A DNA stretch of 64,000 bases from DAHUXD01 sp963805495 (GCA_963805495.1 CAWDUQ010000004.1:434001-498000), one strand, 5' to 3'. Positions 51,285-59,575 are shown, counted from the first letter of the stretch. Numbers and translations: made by a program. The notes: generated from the letters alone by a model not told the origin.

Positions 51285-51467
51285 GTGGGCGACGGGACGA
51301 TCGCCCTCGCGAGCCAGGTCGATCCCCGTGCGCGGGCCGTGGACATGGGCATGAGCGGGTACGGAGACCCCCACGTCGGCATCCTGTCGGACAAGGCGGC
51401 GCTCCAGGAGCTTTCCCGCCTTCTCCAGACGACGACCGGCGCCGCCCTTTCGGCGAGCGTTCGCTGA
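51285..51467 (+). pseudogene. Possible 3' remnant of an alpha/beta-hydrolase gene
   Basis: A 60-codon frame (GTG 51285) open further upstream to 51201 without another start. The sequence VGDGTIALASQVDP, then YGDPHVGILSDKAALQELSRLLQ, resembles the C-terminal end of LCAT/PGAP1-like hydrolases, where GDGT precedes the catalytic His in an H-x-x-IL context. The nucleophile-bearing part is absent, so if real it is a fragment left after deletion. It may be a short hypothetical gene instead. Confidence 0.35.
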
Positions 51468-51477
51468 TCCTGTCAGC

Positions 51478-51483
51478 TAAGAT
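51478..51483 (+). promoter_or_regulatory. TAAGAT -10-like box before the leader ORF
   Basis: TAAGAT ends 9 nt before ATG 51493. With no Shine-Dalgarno between, transcription would start at or next to the start codon of the leader ORF. Confidence 0.4.
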
Positions 51484-51492
51484 CCCCCGCGC

Positions 51493-51588
51493 ATGACGGA
51501 ATCCTCTGCCGCCCCCGGGGCCGCGTCGCGCCCGAGCCTTCTGTCGTTGCGGGCCCTCGCCCGCGGGGGAGCGGCGCCGGCCGCATGA
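51493..51588 (+). CDS. Short upstream ORF coupled to the DUF2279 gene
   Basis: 31 codons from ATG 51493, ending in a TGA that overlaps the ATG at 51585 (ATGA). Rich in Ala, Ser, Pro and Arg (MTESSAAPGAASRPSLLSLR). The downstream gene has no Shine-Dalgarno of its own, so it could rely on reinitiation after this ORF. Too short to recognise; it may be a leader peptide or a wrong frame. Confidence 0.35.
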   Translation: MTESSAAPGAASRPSLLSLRALARGGAAPAA

Positions 51589-52583
51589 GACGCTCCGGCC
51601 GGGTCCTCCTCGCCGCGCTCACCGCCGCGGTGCCCGCGATGCGCGCGCTCGGCGCCGGAGCCGAAACGGAGCTCGCGGCCGGGTCGGGATTCGAGGAATC
51701 GTTCCGCTCCGTCGTGGCCCCCCGGCCGCTCGTGCTCGAGGAGCCTGCGGTCGAGGTCGCGCCGCCCCCCAGGAAGCCCCAGTGGGTCTGGATCGGTGCC
51801 GGCGCGGCCCTCGCCATCGCCGGGTCCGCGCTCAATGCCTTCCAGGAGGAGCCGCACTTCCCGTTCCACGTCACGCAAGAGGGCTGGTTCGGACGGAACA
51901 CCTACGCCGGAGGTGCCGACAAGGCTTCTCACTTCGTCTCCTACTACGGCGTGACACGGGTCATGAACGAGTACAACAAGGCGTTTCACGCCTCGAACGA
52001 GCAGTCGGCCCTGCTCGCTGCAGGCACGGCGTTTCTCGCAGGCGCCGCGACCGAGATCGGCGACGGCACCAACAAGTACGGGTTTTCCTGGGAGGACCTC
52101 GCGAGCGACACCCTCGGAGCGGCCTCGGGTCTCGCCCTTCTGCACTTCGGCCTGACCGATCTCATCGGGTTCCGGTTCGGCATCGTCCCGGCGCCCACGG
52201 CCAAAGTCGGCGGTCTCGGCAAGGACTATTCCGCCGAGATCTACACGGGCGACCTCAAGATCTCGGGCCTCGGGCAGCGGGCGAAGTTCAACCCCGGCCC
52301 GGCGCGTTTCCTGCTGTTTTCGATCACCTACGGGACCAAGGGCTACCCGTACGCCGACCCGGTCGTCCGGCAGCGACAAATCGGCATGGAGATCGGAATC
52401 AACTTCGGAGAGATCATGCAGGCCCTGAATGTCCCGAAGGACAAGTGGTGGGGGGTACTGCTCTACACTTTCTTCGACATCGTCCGGATCCCGTACACGG
52501 CCGTCGGCTACCGCTACGACCTCAACAACAAGAAGTGGTACGGGCCGGACACCGGGAACAGCTTCCCCAATCCCGGGTACTGA
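51585..52583 (+). CDS. DUF2279-like predicted periplasmic/membrane protein
   Basis: 332 residues. N-terminal hydrophobic signal (RRSGRVLLAALTAAVPAMRAL). Residues about 65-190 contain a membrane segment (WIGAGAALAIAGSALNAF) and the DUF2279-type motif DKASHFVSYYGVTRVM (the DK-x2-H-x4-Y pattern of YfiM-like proteins), then FLAGAATEIGDGTNKYGFSWEDL. Function of the family is unknown. The 3' end NSFPNPGY is duplicated by the hairpin element that follows: the last 14 bases before the stop reappear at 52681-52694. Confidence 0.78.
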   Translation: MRRSGRVLLAALTAAVPAMRALGAGAETELAAGSGFEESFRSVVAPRPLVLEEPAVEVAPPPRKPQWVWIGAGAALAIAGSALNAFQEEPHFPFHVTQEGWFGRNTYAGGADKASHFVSYYGVTRVMNEYNKAFHASNEQSALLAAGTAFLAGAATEIGDGTNKYGFSWEDLASDTLGAASGLALLHFGLTDLIGFRFGIVPAPTAKVGGLGKDYSAEIYTGDLKISGLGQRAKFNPGPARFLLFSITYGTKGYPYADPVVRQRQIGMEIGINFGEIMQALNVPKDKWWGVLLYTFFDIVRIPYTAVGYRYDLNNKKWYGPDTGNSFPNPGY

Positions 52584-52694
52584 GGGGGTCAGGTCTCGTT
52601 TTTTCGGATTTCCGACGCGTTTCCGCTCGAGTCGCGCCGCGCCTGAAATCCGAAAGAACGAGACCTGACCCCTTATTTTTCAATCCCGGGTACT
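52568..52694. repeat. Long-arm hairpin element, copy 2, with flanking 14-bp direct repeat
   Basis: 28-bp inverted repeat with one mismatch (52585-52612 and 52645-52672; arm begins GGGGTCAGGTCTCGTTTTTT) around a 32-nt spacer. It is flanked by the direct repeat CAATCCCGGGTACT (52568-52581 and 52681-52694), which looks like a target duplication. The left repeat is the end of the DUF2279 gene including the first base of its stop. The ancestral gene presumably ended TAC-TAG, as in the right copy. It lies between convergent genes, like copy 1. Confidence 0.8.
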
Positions 52695-52700
52695 AGAGAG

Positions 52701-55373
52701 CTACTGTTCGCTGACGCTGAACCGGAAGGTCTCCCCGGCGAGCTCGTCGAGGAGCTTGGCGACCAGGCCCGTCCACCCGGTCTGGTGCGACGCGCCGAGG
52801 CCCTTTCCCGTGTCGCCGTGGAAGTACTCGTGGAAGAGGAGAAGGTCCTTCCAGTGGGGATCGTCGCGGTAGATCGCGATGCCGTCGAAGACGGGGCGGC
52901 CGCCGTCCTTCCCGGGCAGGAAGATCGTGGCCAGCCGCCGGGAGAGCTCCTCGAACACCTGCAGCAGCGTCATCATGTGGCCCGAGCCCGTCGGGCATTC
53001 GACCTGGAAGTCGTCGCCCAGGTACTGGTGGTAGCGCCGGAGCGACTCGAGGATGAGGTAGTTGATCGGGAACCAGATCGGGCCGCGCCAGTTCGAGTTG
53101 CCGCCGAAGATGCCGGTCGTCGACTCGCCGGGGTCATAGGTCATCCGGTGCTCCACGCCGCCCGTGTCGGCCGAATACGGATGGTCGCGATGGTAGAGCG
53201 ACACCGACCGGATCCCGTGGGGTGACAGGAACTCCTTTTCGTCGAGCATGAACCGCAGAACGCGGCGGAGCTGATCCGGCGTGACGAGCGAGAAGAGGAC
53301 CCGCGTGCTGCCGCCGTGCCGGCTCATCGAAGCGGAGGAGGCGATCAGGTCCGGGCGGTTTGCGGCGAACCACTTCATGCGCCGCACGAACCCCGGGAAT
53401 CGTTGGAGGAGCGCCGCCTCCCCGGTGACGACGGCCGAGAGCGGGATGAGCCCCACCAACGAGCGGATCCGGATCGGCACGTGGGCGCCGTCGGGCTTCC
53501 GGATCGCGTCGTAGAAGAAGCCGTCCTGCTCGTCCCAGAGGTTGAAGCCCTCCTCGCCCATGTGGTGCATTGCGTGCGCGATGTAGACGAAGTGCTCCCA
53601 GAACTTGCTCGCCACGTCCTCGTACGCCGGGTCGTCCACGGCGAGCTCGAGGGCCATGCCGAGCATGTTCAGGCAGTACATCGCCATCCAGCTCGTGCCG
53701 TCCGCCTGGCCGAGGATCCAGCCCGCCGGCAGCGGCGTGTTGCGGTCGAAGAGGCCGATGTTGTCGAGGCCGAGAAAGCCGCCCTGGAAGATGTTGTTGC
53801 CGAGCGCGTCCTTGCGGTTCACCCACCAGTCGAAGTTCAGGAGAAGCTTGTGGAAGACGCGCTCGAGGAAGACACGGTCCTTCCTTCCGGTCTTCTGCAT
53901 CTCGACCTGATAGACCCGCAGGGCGGCCCAGGCGTGGACCGGGGGATTGACGTCGCCGAAGGCCCATTCGTAGGCGGGGATCTGGCCGTTGGGATGCATG
54001 TACCACTCGCGCAGCATCAGGATGAGCTGGTCCTTGGCGAACTGCGGGTCGACGAGGGCGAGCACGACGCAGTGGAACGCGAGATCCCAGGCAGCGAACC
54101 ACGGGAACTCCCAGGTGTCGGGCATCGAGAGGACATCGGCGGCGTAGACGTGCGTCCAGTCCCGGTTGCGGCCGCGGCGGCGCTCGGGCGGCGGGGGCGG
54201 TTCCGCGGGGTCGCCGAGCAGCCAGCGGCGCACGTCGTAGGCGTAGTACTGCTTGGACCAGATCATCCCGGCCAGGCCCTGGCGCATGACGAGACGCTCT
54301 TCGGCCGCGAGCTTGCCGGAGATCGTCGCGGCGTAGAACTCGTCGGCCTCGGCCCGGGCGCGGGCGATCGTCTGGTCGAAATCGGCCCCGAGAGCGTCCG
54401 GTCCGACGGCGTCCTTCGTCAGGCGCAGCCGGACGCGGGTCTGCCCGCCGGCCGGAATTGCAGCCCGCGTCCACGCCGCCGCCTTCGTGCCGCGCCGCGC
54501 GGGATTCACGGCGTCGCGCCGGCCGCTCACGAGGTACGCGTGAAACGCGTCCTTCACGAAGGGCGCCGCGTTGGGCCTCCCGAACACCCGCTCGGTGTTC
54601 GTGTCGTTCTCGGTGAAGAGCAGCTCGGCGTCGGCGGAGCACTGCAGGTACAGGCTCCCGTATTCGGGGTCCTCGAGCGCGATCCGTCCGGGGTTCGCGT
54701 CGGCGGCGAGGCTCGGCCGCGCCGAGCCGTCCCAGGACCAGGTGTTGCGGAACCACACGGTGGGCAGCAGGTCGAGTGTGGCGGGCTCCGGCCCCCGGTT
54801 GTGGGCCGTGATCTCGACGAGGACGTCCTCGGGCGACGCCTTCGCGTATTCGACGAAGACGTCGAAGTAGCGCCCCCCGGCGAAAATCCCCGTGTCGATG
54901 AGCTCGTACTCGGGGTCGCCCGGGGCGCGCCGCCGGTTCTCCTCGAGGAGGTGAGCGTATGGAAATGCGGCCTGCGGGTACTTGTAGAGCCCCTTCAAGT
55001 ACGAGTGTGTGGGCGTGGCGTCGAGGTAGAACCAGCACTCCTTGACGTCCTCTCCATGGTTGCCCTCGGAGTTCGTCAGGCCGAAGAGCCGCTCCTTGAG
55101 GATCGGGTCCTTCCCGTTCCAGAGCGCCAGGGCGAAGCAGATCCTCTGGTGGCGGTCCGAGATCCCGAGGATCCCGTCCTCGTTCCAGCGGTAGGCGCGC
55201 GAGCGCGCGTGATCGTGGGGGAAGTAGTCCCAGGCCGTCCCCTCCGCGCTGTAGTCCTCCCGGACGGTTCCCCAGGCGCGCTCGGAGAGATACGGCCCCC
55301 AGCGGTTCCAGTGGGCGGAGCGCCGGTCGTTCTCGGCGACCCGGCGGCCCTCGGCGGTGTCGGCGGGCTTCAA
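52701..55373 (-). CDS. MGH1-like/GH63-related glucosidase
   Basis: 890 residues from TTG 55373, overlapping the zwf stop as TTGA. The start matches the N-terminus of bacterial glucosidases of this group (ENDRRSAHWNRWGPYLSERAWGTVREDYS). The first half is a beta-sandwich supersandwich (DYFPHDHARSRAYRWNEDG). The second half is an (alpha/alpha)6 barrel with WEFPWFAAWDLAFH, EWYMHPNGQIPAYEWAFGDVNPPVHAWA, DGTSWMAMYCLNML, and GNSNWRGPIWFPINYLI, which hold the catalytic acids of clan GH-G. It has no signal peptide, so it likely works on a cytosolic glucoside (glycogen-, trehalose- or glucosylglycerate-type). Its operon partners use glucose. Confidence 0.88.
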   Translation of the reverse strand: MKPADTAEGRRVAENDRRSAHWNRWGPYLSERAWGTVREDYSAEGTAWDYFPHDHARSRAYRWNEDGILGISDRHQRICFALALWNGKDPILKERLFGLTNSEGNHGEDVKECWFYLDATPTHSYLKGLYKYPQAAFPYAHLLEENRRRAPGDPEYELIDTGIFAGGRYFDVFVEYAKASPEDVLVEITAHNRGPEPATLDLLPTVWFRNTWSWDGSARPSLAADANPGRIALEDPEYGSLYLQCSADAELLFTENDTNTERVFGRPNAAPFVKDAFHAYLVSGRRDAVNPARRGTKAAAWTRAAIPAGGQTRVRLRLTKDAVGPDALGADFDQTIARARAEADEFYAATISGKLAAEERLVMRQGLAGMIWSKQYYAYDVRRWLLGDPAEPPPPPERRRGRNRDWTHVYAADVLSMPDTWEFPWFAAWDLAFHCVVLALVDPQFAKDQLILMLREWYMHPNGQIPAYEWAFGDVNPPVHAWAALRVYQVEMQKTGRKDRVFLERVFHKLLLNFDWWVNRKDALGNNIFQGGFLGLDNIGLFDRNTPLPAGWILGQADGTSWMAMYCLNMLGMALELAVDDPAYEDVASKFWEHFVYIAHAMHHMGEEGFNLWDEQDGFFYDAIRKPDGAHVPIRIRSLVGLIPLSAVVTGEAALLQRFPGFVRRMKWFAANRPDLIASSASMSRHGGSTRVLFSLVTPDQLRRVLRFMLDEKEFLSPHGIRSVSLYHRDHPYSADTGGVEHRMTYDPGESTTGIFGGNSNWRGPIWFPINYLILESLRRYHQYLGDDFQVECPTGSGHMMTLLQVFEELSRRLATIFLPGKDGGRPVFDGIAIYRDDPHWKDLLLFHEYFHGDTGKGLGASHQTGWTGLVAKLLDELAGETFRFSVSEQ

Positions 55374-56758
55374 GCGCCGGGGCCCGGGTCGTGCCACCCC
55401 TCGTAGCCCGACACGAGACGATCCGCTTCCTTCGGCCCCCACGAGCCCGGGGCATAGGAGTGAACGGGGGTGACGTCGTCGAGAACTCCCTCGACCACCT
55501 TCCACGCGGCCTCGACCGCGTCCTCGCGGACGAAGAGGGTCTGGTCGCCCTTCATGGCGTCGGTCAGGAGGCGCTCGTAGGCTTCGACCTCCTCGCCCCC
55601 CGCGTCCTTGACGGCCGCGAGCTCCGTCGGCATCGAGACCATCTCGGGCCCGGGGCGCTTGACGCGGGCGCCGATCGAGATCGAGAGCTCGGGCCCGAGG
55701 CGCAGCCGCACGTAGTTGCTCTCCTCGGGGGAGAGGCGCGAGAGGGGCGGCCGCTTCAGGTCCACCATGACCTCGGTCGCCGTCAGCGGCAGGTTCTTGC
55801 CGGCCCGGATGAAGAACGGGACGCCGGCCCAGCGCCAGGAATCGACCTCGAGGCGGACCGCCGCAAACGTCTCGACCGTCGAGGACGGCTTCACGCCCGG
55901 CTCCTTCGTGTAGCCGGTGAACTGGCCGCGCACCACGTTCTCGGGCTTCAGCGGCCGGATCGCCCGGAAGACCTTGACCTGCTCGTCGCGGATGCGGTCG
56001 GCGTCGACCGAGATCGGAGGCTCCATGGCGAGGTAGCCGACCACCTGGAGCAGGTGATTCTCGATCACGTCGCGGATCGCGCCGGTCTCGTCGTAGAACC
56101 TGCCCCGGCCCTGGATGCCGAACTTCTCGGCCATCGTGATCTGGACGCAGTCGACGTAGTTCCGGTTCCAGATCGGCTCGAGGAACGTGTTGGCGAAGCG
56201 GAAGAACAGGACATTCTCGACCGCTTCCTTGCCGAGGTAGTGGTCGATGCGGAAGACCGACTCCTCGGGAAACGCCGAGTGAAGCGTGGCGTTCAACGCA
56301 TGGGCCGTCGCGAGGTTGTGGCCGAAGGGCTTCTCGATGACGACGCGGGCGCCCTCGGCGCAGCCCGACTTCGCGAGCGCTTGGATCACGCTGCCGAAGA
56401 GGCTCGGCGGGATCGCGAGGTAGTGCGTGGGGTGTCTGGCCGCGCCGAGCGCCGCGCGGAGCTTCGTGAACGTCGCCGCGTCGCCGTAGTCGCCGTCGAT
56501 GTACTGGAGCTGGGCCGCGAGGCGGCTCCACGCGGCCGGGTCGACCCCACCGCCGTATTCCTGGAGGCTCGCCTGCGCGCGCTCGCGGAGCTGCTCGATG
56601 GTCCAGCCGGACTTCGCGACGCCGATGACGGGCACCGCGAGGTGGCCGTGCTTGATCATGCTCTGGAGCGCGGGGAAGATCTTCTTGTAGGCGAGGTCCC
56701 CGGTCGCTCCGAAGAAGACGAGGGCGTCGGAGGCGGTCGCGGCGTCAGCGGACGCCAT
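55370..56758 (-). CDS. zwf: Glucose-6-phosphate 1-dehydrogenase
   Basis: 462 residues from ATG 56758 (overlaps the glucokinase 3' end by 14 bp). It oxidises glucose-6-phosphate to 6-phosphogluconolactone. The coenzyme loop FFGATGDLAYKKIFPAL, VVIEKPFGHN, and the active-site signature VFRIDHYLGKEAVEN (His as base) are intact. Then come FAEPIW-like FLEPIWNRNYVDCVQITMAEK and PFFIRAGKNLP. A 6-phosphogluconolactonase gene is not present in the operon. Confidence 0.95.
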   Translation of the reverse strand: MASADAATASDALVFFGATGDLAYKKIFPALQSMIKHGHLAVPVIGVAKSGWTIEQLRERAQASLQEYGGGVDPAAWSRLAAQLQYIDGDYGDAATFTKLRAALGAARHPTHYLAIPPSLFGSVIQALAKSGCAEGARVVIEKPFGHNLATAHALNATLHSAFPEESVFRIDHYLGKEAVENVLFFRFANTFLEPIWNRNYVDCVQITMAEKFGIQGRGRFYDETGAIRDVIENHLLQVVGYLAMEPPISVDADRIRDEQVKVFRAIRPLKPENVVRGQFTGYTKEPGVKPSSTVETFAAVRLEVDSWRWAGVPFFIRAGKNLPLTATEVMVDLKRPPLSRLSPEESNYVRLRLGPELSISIGARVKRPGPEMVSMPTELAAVKDAGGEEVEAYERLLTDAMKGDQTLFVREDAVEAAWKVVEGVLDDVTPVHSYAPGSWGPKEADRLVSGYEGWHDPGPGA

Positions 56759-57467
56759 AGTCGTGCTCCTTCCCGTTCCACAGAGCGACTCCCCCGAGAA
56801 GGCCTTCCACGTTGCGGATCGTCTTGACTCCGTCGGGCAGCTCGATGCGGATCTTCCCGGCGTTGCCGCCTCCGATGTACAGCCGGTCGTAGTTGAAGAG
56901 CGCATGGAGGGACGCAATGGCCCGGCCGAGGCGCCGGTTCCACTTCTTCTTGCCGACCTTCTCGAGGGCCGCGTTGCCGAGCATGTCCTCGTAGGTCTTC
57001 CTGCTCCAGGCGGCGTGGTGGCCGAGCTGGAGGTTGGGCACGAGCCGGCCGTTGACGAAGAGCGAGGAGCCGAACCCCGTCCCGAGCGTGATCACGAGCT
57101 CGACCCCGTGGCCGCGCACCGCGCCGAGGCCCTGGACGTCGGCGTCGTTGGCGGCGCGCACCGGACGCCGGAGGGCCTTCGTCAGCGCGCGGTCGAGGTC
57201 GACGCCGACCCAGGAGGGGTGGAGGTTGAACGCGGTCTCCGTGACGCCGGCCCGCACGACACCAGGGAAGCCCACGGACACCCGGTCGAAGACGCCCTGC
57301 CTGTCGGCGAGGGAACGAATCGCGGCGATCAGCGCGCGGGGCGTCGCGGGGCGGGGCGTGTCGACCCGGAGGCGCTCCGTCACGGCCTTGCCGGCCGCGT
57401 CGACGACGAGGGTCTTGATCCCGCTTCCGCCGATGTCGACGCAGAGCGTCCGACGTTCCGGCGCCAC
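56745..57467 (-). CDS. ppgK: Polyphosphate glucokinase (ROK family)
   Basis: 240 residues, the length of known polyphosphate glucokinases. ASKHA fold: LCVDIGGSGIKTLVVD (phosphate 1), VSVGFPGVVRAGV, AANDADVQGLGAVRGHGVELVITLGTGFGSSLFVNGRLVP (split here by function: adenosine/phosphate 2), and ALEKVGKKKWNRRL, a basic segment seen in polyphosphate-using members. It makes glucose-6-phosphate from glucose with polyphosphate and perhaps ATP. Gap of 4 nt to gnd upstream and overlap with zwf downstream show one operon. Confidence 0.88.
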   Translation of the reverse strand: MAPERRTLCVDIGGSGIKTLVVDAAGKAVTERLRVDTPRPATPRALIAAIRSLADRQGVFDRVSVGFPGVVRAGVTETAFNLHPSWVGVDLDRALTKALRRPVRAANDADVQGLGAVRGHGVELVITLGTGFGSSLFVNGRLVPNLQLGHHAAWSRKTYEDMLGNAALEKVGKKKWNRRLGRAIASLHALFNYDRLYIGGGNAGKIRIELPDGVKTIRNVEGLLGGVALWNGKEHDYGVR

Positions 57468-57471
57468 GGGG

Positions 57472-58485
57472 TCAGCCCTTCTTCTCGACGTGGCCGCCGA
57501 ACTCGTACCGCATCGCCGAGAGCAGCTGGTCGGCGAATCCGGCCTCGCCGCGGGAGCTGAAGCGCTCGAAGAGGGCGGAGGAGAGGACGGGGACGGGCAC
57601 GCCCTCGTCGATCCCGGCGAGGATCGTCCAGCGTCCTTCGCCCGAGTCCGAGACCCGGCCCGAGAAGTTGGCGAGATCGGGAGACTTCAGGAGCGCGATC
57701 GCCGTCAGGTCGAGGAGCCACGACGCGATGACGCTGCCGCGGCGCCATACCTCGGCGACATCCGGCAGGTCGAGGTCGTACTGGTAGTGCTCGGGGTTCC
57801 GCAGCGGCGTCGTCTCTGCGTCGACCTCGCGCCGGCCTTTGCCGACGTTGGCGTTCTTGAGGATGTTGAGGCCCTCGGCGTAGGCCGCCATGATGCCGTA
57901 CTCGATTCCGTTGTGGACCATCTTGACGAAGTGGCCGGCCCCGGACGGCCCGCAGTGCAGGTAGCCGTCCTCGGCGGTGCCGCCCGCCTTCTCGCGCCCG
58001 GGCGTCCGCGGGATGTCGCCGGGGCCCGGGGCGAGCGTCTTGAAGATCGGGTCGAGGCGCCGGACGGCGTCGGTGTCGCCCCCGATCATCATGCAGTAGC
58101 CGCGCTCGAGGCCCCAGACGCCGCCGGAGGTCCCGACGTCGACGTAGTGGATCCCCTGCGGCCGCAGCGCGTTCTGTCGCCGGATGTCGTCGATGTAGTA
58201 GGAATTGCCCCCGTCGATCAGAACGTCGTCCTTCTGGAGCTTGCCGGCGAGCTCGGCGACGGACGACTCGACGACCGCGGCCGGCACCATGAGCCAGACG
58301 GAGCGCGGCGGCTTCAGTTTCGCGATGAACTCGTCGAGCGAGCCGGCCCCCGCGGCCCCTTCGCCCGCGAGCTCCCGGATGCTCGCGGCGTTCCGGTCCC
58401 AAACGACGCATTCGTGGCCGGCCTTCATGAGGCGGCGGACCATGTTGGCGCCCATGCGCCCGAGGCCGATCATTCCGAGCTGCAT
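57472..58485 (-). CDS. gnd: 6-phosphogluconate dehydrogenase, decarboxylating (short form)
   Basis: 337 residues from ATG 58485, with CGGAGGG just upstream. The short form (about 300-340 residues, GndA/YqeC-like, often NAD-preferring) rather than the 470-residue form. Motifs: LGMIGLGRMGANMVRRLM (nucleotide fold), LIDGGNSYYIDDIRR, YVDVGTSGGVWGLERGYCMMIGG, and HCGPSGAGHFVKMVHNGIEYG with the catalytic Lys. It converts 6-phosphogluconate to ribulose-5-phosphate and CO2. First gene of the four-gene carbon operon. Confidence 0.94.
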   Translation of the reverse strand: MQLGMIGLGRMGANMVRRLMKAGHECVVWDRNAASIRELAGEGAAGAGSLDEFIAKLKPPRSVWLMVPAAVVESSVAELAGKLQKDDVLIDGGNSYYIDDIRRQNALRPQGIHYVDVGTSGGVWGLERGYCMMIGGDTDAVRRLDPIFKTLAPGPGDIPRTPGREKAGGTAEDGYLHCGPSGAGHFVKMVHNGIEYGIMAAYAEGLNILKNANVGKGRREVDAETTPLRNPEHYQYDLDLPDVAEVWRRGSVIASWLLDLTAIALLKSPDLANFSGRVSDSGEGRWTILAGIDEGVPVPVLSSALFERFSSRGEAGFADQLLSAMRYEFGGHVEKKG

Positions 58486-58551
58486 TTTTCGCCCTCCGAG
58501 AACGAGAGGCGATTTCATATCACGCCCGGCGCGAGACGGGCCGGCCGGCCG

Positions 58552-58557
58552 TAGAAT
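58552..58557 (+). promoter_or_regulatory. TAGAAT -10 box before the small secreted-protein cluster
   Basis: TAGAAT 30 nt before ATG 58588, with AGGAG in between. It probably serves the 58588 and 59018 genes. Confidence 0.45.
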
Positions 58558-58587
58558 GGGCGCCCCACGGCGAAAGGAGAAATGGGA

Positions 58588-59007
58588 ATGAGAAAACGAA
58601 CGGTAGCATTGGTGTTCGCCCTCGGGGCGGCCGCCCTGCCCGCGGCGGCCGACGACCTGACGGGCCAGGACAGGGTCCTTTGCACCGCCGTCGCGGCGAC
58701 GCGGTGCCTGGAGTCGGGAGGGTGCACATCCGAGGCGCCCTGGAACCTCAACATCCCGCAGTTCATCGAGGTCGACCTCAAGGACCGGACCTTCTCGACG
58801 ACGAGGGCGAGCGGCGAGAACCGCATGACCCCGATCCGCTCGCTCTCGCGCGAGGACGGGCTCATCGTGCTGCAAGGGGTCGAGGCCGGCCGTGCTTTCT
58901 CTTTCGTCATCGATGAGGAGAGCGGGATGGCTTCGGTCGCCGTGGCGCGGGACGGGGCCACGGTGTCGATTTTCGGGGCGTGCACGCCGATGCCCCAGGG
59001 CAAATAG
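58588..59007 (+). CDS. Small secreted protein of unknown function
   Basis: 139 residues. ATG 58588 was chosen because AGGAG (58575-58579) is 8 nt away; ATG 58582 is only 2 nt from it. Signal peptide MRKRTVALVFALGAAALPAAA. The mature part has four cysteines (VLCTAVAATRC, GGCTSE and GACTPM) and is beta-rich. No family recognised. The next gene starts 10 nt after its stop. Confidence 0.75.
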   Translation: MRKRTVALVFALGAAALPAAADDLTGQDRVLCTAVAATRCLESGGCTSEAPWNLNIPQFIEVDLKDRTFSTTRASGENRMTPIRSLSREDGLIVLQGVEAGRAFSFVIDEESGMASVAVARDGATVSIFGACTPMPQGK

Positions 59008-59017
59008 GGGGATGACC

Positions 59018-59575
59018 ATGAAACGCATGCTGGTGGCGGCCGGCCTCGCCGCGCTTACTGCGACCTGGGGAACGCGCGTCGAGGCGCAGAGCGCGCCGGC
59101 ACCAAAGACCCTCGCCGCTACGATGAACGTCTATGTCTTTCCGACGACGGGCCAGAATCCCGCGCAGCAGTCGCAGGACGAAGCCGAGTGCTACAACTGG
59201 GCGGTCCAGAACACGGGGACCGACCCGTTCCAGCTCCAGAAGCAGGCCCAGGCGCAGCAGCAGCAGGCAGCAAGCGCGCAGGCCCAGGCGTCTCAGACGG
59301 CGAAGGGTTCGGGTCTCAAGGGCGCGGCCGGTGGGGCCGCGGCGGGCGCGCTCTTCGGAGCAATCGGCGGAGATGCCGGCAAGGGCGCCGCGATCGGCGC
59401 GGCGTCGGGAGCGGTCGTGGGTCGTGCCCGAGGGCGCAAGTCGCAGGCCTCGGCGGAGGCGCAGGTCTCACAGCAGGCCGGCGCCGCCCAGCAGGCGACG
59501 GCCCAGCAGCTCGACAACTTCAAGAAGGCCTTCAGCGTCTGCCTCGAGGCCAAGAAATACATGGTCAAGTACTGA
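59018..59575 (+). CDS. Glycine-zipper (YMGG-like) envelope protein
   Basis: 185 residues from ATG 59018 (GGGGG 6 nt upstream; ATG 59012 is an alternative). Signal peptide ending near RVEAQ. Residues about 90-130 are a glycine zipper (GLKGAAGGAAAGALFGAIGG, then GKGAAIGAASGAVVG), flanked by Gln/Ala-rich coiled stretches. The C-terminus has DNFKKAFSVCLEAKKYMVKY. Glycine-zipper proteins of this kind are surface or outer-membrane-linked; the precise function is unknown. Confidence 0.8.
   Translation: MKRMLVAAGLAALTATWGTRVEAQSAPAPKTLAATMNVYVFPTTGQNPAQQSQDEAECYNWAVQNTGTDPFQLQKQAQAQQQQAASAQAQASQTAKGSGLKGAAGGAAAGALFGAIGGDAGKGAAIGAASGAVVGRARGRKSQASAEAQVSQQAGAAQQATAQQLDNFKKAFSVCLEAKKYMVKY

Noticed and set aside
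53316..55406. Nearly 700-codon plus-strand frame opposite the glucosidase
   Set aside because: It is the antisense shadow of the glucosidase gene, which carries the full family signature; no motif is seen in the shadow.
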